A stretch of 8,200 nucleotides of DNA from CANGYM01 sp044235825 (GTDB lineage: Bacteria > Pseudomonadota > Alphaproteobacteria > JAJTHO01 > CANGYM01), in NCBI GenBank assembly GCA_044235825.1, contig JBIIHL010000055.1:1-8200 (forward strand), in the 5' to 3' direction. Position numbers and translations under genes: made by a program. The notes beneath the pieces were generated by a model, which saw only the letters and a program-made list of their open reading frames with translations, was not told the DNA's origin and searched no databases. Every line of letters begins with the position of its first letter. Within the stretch, counting starts at the first letter, position 1. Shown here piece by piece: positions 5,453 through 8,200 of the stretch.

Positions 5453-6514
5453 TCACCGTTTCGGATGCGCCATTTCAATCAGGCGGGATGCGGTGCGGGA
5501 AAAGTCTTTGGACAGCAATGTTCCCTGATACAGCAAACGGGGGGCCGCCGCTGCCCGCACGGTCAGGGTGATGCCGCGATCATACAGGCAATCAATCAAC
5601 AGAATCAAACGCTTGACCTGATCCAAATCCTGATCGCTCATACAGGGGACGTGATCGATGAAGATATGGCCAAAGGCATCGCACAAACGCTGATAATCCC
5701 GCGTCCCGCGGGGTTCCCCGCACAGGTGCATAAACGTCGTCCATGCCACGCGGGGGGAGGCCTTTTCCAGAATCAGCGACCGCTCTTCCCCAAACACAAC
5801 GGCTGCTGTGGCCAGATCATGGCCGATGGCGGTCTCAAACGTTTTGGCAAAGGTGGTCTGTGTCTCTTCGGTCAGGGGATACAGATAATGGGCCCCCATT
5901 TGGGGCCCATGCCGCAGGCGGTAATCCTGATCATGATTCAGCGATAACACTTGACAGTGGTCCTGCAACAGGGGGATGAAGGGCAAAAAACGATCCCGCT
6001 GCAATCCGTGTTTATACAGGTCTTCGGGCAGGGTGTTGGATGTGGTGATCAGAACCAGCCCCCTATGAAACAAATGGGAAAACAGCTCCTTTAAAATCAT
6101 GGCATCGGCAATGTCCTGCACCAGAAATTCATCCAAACACACAATCTGCTTTTCCCAGGATTGGGCCACGGTTTTCAGCGGGTCTTTTTGATCGGATAAA
6201 CGACGCAGCCGATCATGGATATCATGCATAAAGGCATGAAAATGTTGGCGATACACAGTTTTTTGGGGCAAAGACTGGCAAAACAAATCCATCATGGCGG
6301 TTTTGCCCGTTCCCACATCCCCCACCACATAAACCCCCCGTGGGGCCATGGGACGCTTTTTCCAAAATTGCCAACGGGCATAGCGGTCTCGCTTGGCCAG
6401 ATACGCCTTAATGTCCCCGCAAAGATGGGAGAAATGCTCCACCACGCGCTTTTGGTCCGCATTGGGGAACAAAACGCCTTTGGCAATCTGGTCGTGGTAA
6501 AGATCAAGGGGCAT
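5453..6514 (-). CDS. zapE: Cell division protein ZapE (AFG1-like P-loop ATPase)
   Basis: A cytosolic ATPase of the AFG1/LACE1 family. In E. coli, ZapE associates with the Z ring and affects FtsZ bundling, especially under stress or low oxygen. The 353-residue product (E. coli 375) begins MPLDLYHDQIAKG, like the usual ZapE N terminus. Walker A is GDVGTGKT (65-72), Walker B IVCLDE (124-129), followed by the family signature FLVQDIADAMIL. A sensor-type ITTSN ends at Asn160, and LYKHGLQRDRFLPFI (166-180) is highly characteristic of ZapE. The frame extends 14 codons further upstream to ATG 6556. ATG 6514 is preferred because it fits family N termini and has AAAAGGG five bases upstream, while the upstream start has no Shine-Dalgarno and overlaps the predicted -35 box of glmS. 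The gene is convergent with the Panacea pair (39-base gap, no clear terminator) and divergent from glmS. Confidence 0.92.
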   Translation of the reverse strand: MPLDLYHDQIAKGVLFPNADQKRVVEHFSHLCGDIKAYLAKRDRYARWQFWKKRPMAPRGVYVVGDVGTGKTAMMDLFCQSLPQKTVYRQHFHAFMHDIHDRLRRLSDQKDPLKTVAQSWEKQIVCLDEFLVQDIADAMILKELFSHLFHRGLVLITTSNTLPEDLYKHGLQRDRFLPFIPLLQDHCQVLSLNHDQDYRLRHGPQMGAHYLYPLTEETQTTFAKTFETAIGHDLATAAVVFGEERSLILEKASPRVAWTTFMHLCGEPRGTRDYQRLCDAFGHIFIDHVPCMSDQDLDQVKRLILLIDCLYDRGITLTVRAAAAPRLLYQGTLLSKDFSRTASRLIEMAHPKR

Positions 6515-6555
6515 AGCGGCCCTTTTACACCGTCGATAAGGCTGGCGCAACGTCA

Positions 6556-6585
6556 TTGACAGGGTTTCAGGGGAAAGTTTATGCT
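6556..6585 (+). promoter_or_regulatory. Predicted glmS promoter (TTGACA, 18-bp spacer, TATGCT)
   Basis: A perfect -35 box TTGACA (6556-6561) is followed after 18 bases by TATGCT (6580-6585, four of six). Transcription would start near 6592, leaving a leader of only about 18 bases before glmS. That is too short for a glmS ribozyme or a long regulated leader. It lies in the zapE-glmS divergent gap. Confidence 0.5.
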
Positions 6586-6609
6586 CCCCTTTTTCAGACG
6601 GTCTTTAGT

Positions 6610-8200
6610 ATGTGCGGCATCATCGGCATCATTCGGGAATCCGGCAACGTCACATCCGACATGGTTGCGGCCCTGCAGCGTTTGGAATATCGGGGCTATG
6701 ATTCCGCCGGATTGTCCGTTCTGGATGCGGCGGGACAGATTGAACGTCGCCGCACCTCGGGCAAGGTGTCCGCGCTTTTGGATTTAACCTTAAAACAGCC
6801 CCTCTCGGGCACCGTGGGCATTGCCCACACCCGCTGGGCCACCCATGGCAAACCCGTGGAACAGAACGCCCACCCGCACAGCAGTGCCTCGGTTAGTATT
6901 GTTCATAACGGGATCATTGAAAATTACATGGCATTAAAGCAAACCCTGATGGATCAGGGTCATGTTTTTGCCTCAGAAACAGATTCCGAGGTTATTGTGC
7001 ATTTGCTCGAGGAGGCTCTGCGCCAAGGCCGCACCCCTTCGCAGGCTTTGGCATGGGCCATGCCCCAGTTGCAGGGGGCCTTTGCCATTGTGGCCCTGTT
7101 TGCGGGGGATGCCCAGCATCTCTACGCGGCGGTGAAGGGCAGCCCCTTGGTGGTGGGTCTTTCGGATGGGGCGGGCTATGTGGCCTCAGACGCCTTGGCC
7201 TTTGCGTCCTATGCCACGCGGGCCATGTATCTTCAGGATGGGGATCTGGTGACCCTCAGCGCGGGGCACGTCAGCATCACCGATGATACGGGCGCCCCCG
7301 TATCGCGCCCCGTTGTCATTTTGCCCCCCAGTGTGGCGGCCTTGGATCGGGGCCCTTACCGGCACTTTATGGCCAAGGAAATGGACGAACAACCCATCGT
7401 GACTGCCAGCACTCTGCGGTCCTTTTGGGATCCTGTCCATGAAACAGTGATTATGGAGGACGCCCCGCCCCGCCCCCACAGTGTGGACATTATCGCCTGC
7501 GGCACATCCTATTTCGCCGGCATGGTGGGGCAGACATGGCTGGAGCGTGTGGGGATTCCCACGCAGGTGCATATTGCCTCAGAGTTCCGTTATCGCCCAT
7601 ATTTTCCAGATCCAAACAAACTGTCCCTGTTCATTTCCCAATCGGGGGAAACGGCGGATACGCTGGCGGCCCTGAAACATGTTCACGCGCAGGGCGGGTG
7701 CAGTTTGGCCATTGTCAATGTGGCGGGCAGCAGTTTAAACCGACTGGCCCATCATACCCTGCTCACCAAGGCCGGTCCGGAAATCGGTGTGGCCTCCACC
7801 AAGGCCTTTACCACGCAGCTGATGACCTTGGCGGCCCTGTCTCTGTTTTGGAAAGGGGGCGATGCTGAGGGAACGGCGGAGTTGCTTTCTGTCCCGGGCC
7901 ACCTGCGGCATGTTTTGAATGTCACCGCGCCCTATCATGATTTGGCCCACGGGATTTTCCGTTACGCCCAAAGCGCCCTGTTCATCGGACGCGGCCCCAG
8001 TTATGCGGTGGCGCTGGAGGGGGCACTGAAGCTCAAAGAGCTGTCCTATATCCACGCCGAGGCCTTGGCCGCCGGTGAATTGAAACACGGATCCATTGCG
8101 CTGGTGGATGAACATTTGCCCGTGGTGGCCTTGGCCCCCACCGATGCCCTGTTTGAAAAAACCGCCAGCAATATCGAGGAAATCGCCGCCCGCCAAGGGC
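6610..8200 (+). CDS. glmS: Glutamine-fructose-6-phosphate aminotransferase (isomerizing), partial at right edge
   Basis: Makes glucosamine 6-phosphate from fructose 6-phosphate and glutamine, the first committed step toward UDP-GlcNAc for peptidoglycan and lipid A. 530 codons are visible; E. coli GlmS has 609 residues, so roughly 80 residues are missing beyond the edge. The start is fixed by MCGIIGI, as Cys2 is the N-terminal nucleophile of the class II glutaminase domain. That domain also shows LEYRGYDSAG, TRWATHG (Arg75, Trp76, His79), HNGIIEN (Asn100, Gly101) and TDSEV. The linker has YRHFMAKEMDEQP. SIS domain 1 has ACGTSYFAG, SQSGETADTLAAL and STKAFTTQL. SIS domain 2 has GRGPSYAVALEGALKLKELSYIHAEALAAGELKHG. 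The usual KHGP is KHGS here. The C-terminal catalytic Lys region is outside the window. No good Shine-Dalgarno is seen. The enzyme competes with the upstream PFK for fructose 6-phosphate. Confidence 0.97.
   Translation, partial: MCGIIGIIRESGNVTSDMVAALQRLEYRGYDSAGLSVLDAAGQIERRRTSGKVSALLDLTLKQPLSGTVGIAHTRWATHGKPVEQNAHPHSSASVSIVHNGIIENYMALKQTLMDQGHVFASETDSEVIVHLLEEALRQGRTPSQALAWAMPQLQGAFAIVALFAGDAQHLYAAVKGSPLVVGLSDGAGYVASDALAFASYATRAMYLQDGDLVTLSAGHVSITDDTGAPVSRPVVILPPSVAALDRGPYRHFMAKEMDEQPIVTASTLRSFWDPVHETVIMEDAPPRPHSVDIIACGTSYFAGMVGQTWLERVGIPTQVHIASEFRYRPYFPDPNKLSLFISQSGETADTLAALKHVHAQGGCSLAIVNVAGSSLNRLAHHTLLTKAGPEIGVASTKAFTTQLMTLAALSLFWKGGDAEGTAELLSVPGHLRHVLNVTAPYHDLAHGIFRYAQSALFIGRGPSYAVALEGALKLKELSYIHAEALAAGELKHGSIALVDEHLPVVALAPTDALFEKTASNIEEIAARQG

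Noticed and set aside
6515..6556. Longer zapE start adding 14 residues
   Set aside because: No Shine-Dalgarno is present, the basic extension is not typical of the family, and it overlaps the predicted glmS -35 box. ATG 6514 fits better.
6569..6594. AGGGGA/TCCCCT hairpin followed by a T run as an intrinsic terminator
   Set aside because: The stem has only six pairs around a 10-base loop, no plus-strand gene ends just upstream, and it overlaps the predicted glmS promoter, so it is probably chance.
6590..6609. glmS ribozyme or leader riboswitch
   Set aside because: The gap to the divergent gene is under 100 bases and the predicted leader is about 18 bases, with none of the ribozyme core visible.
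7735..8196. Minus-strand open frame opposite the glmS SIS domains
   Set aside because: It is antisense to highly conserved GlmS motifs and the product is Gly/Gln-rich without domain features.

Overview
The window looks like chromosomal DNA of a moderately GC-rich Gram-negative bacterium, most likely an alphaproteobacterium. It carries an LPS heptose gene (hldD), an outer-membrane-type entericidin lipoprotein, a ZapE-type ATPase and a chemoreceptor tail resembling alphaproteobacterial ones. Codon use favours GGG, CCC and TTG, which leaves many G and C homopolymer tracts. I cannot name the genus from the sequence.

Layout: (1) 1-3584, plus strand, is a tightly packed run: the tail of a methyl-accepting chemotaxis protein, a 6-phosphofructokinase, a succinate-semialdehyde-type aldehyde dehydrogenase and ADP-glyceromanno-heptose 6-epimerase (hldD). 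The junctions are a 1-base overlap, a 1-base gap and a 4-base ATGA overlap, so co-transcription and coupled translation are likely. (2) 3701-3865 is a 54-residue entericidin-like lipoprotein with its own good Shine-Dalgarno, followed by a 13-bp perfect hairpin. (3) 3912-4355, minus strand, is an orphan HK97-type prohead protease, with no other capsid gene visible. (4) 4499-5413, plus strand, is a two-gene unit: a SocA/Panacea (DUF4065) protein and a basic 158-residue protein. It is a likely toxin-antitoxin module with its own promoter and an inverted repeat between the -10 box and the start codon. (5) 5453-6514, minus strand, is zapE. (6) 6610 to the right edge, plus strand, is glmS, open at the window end, with a TTGACA promoter in the zapE-glmS divergent gap.

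The housekeeping genes cover central carbon metabolism (PFK, ALDH), envelope precursor synthesis (HldD for LPS core heptose, GlmS for amino sugars) and cell division or stress (ZapE). The middle part, about 3866-5452, is accessory in character: a phage or gene-transfer-agent type protease next to a defence/TA-type pair. The best candidate for something under-described is the Panacea pair with its uncharacterised partner; the next are the orphan protease and a PFK with mixed ATP/PPi signature residues.
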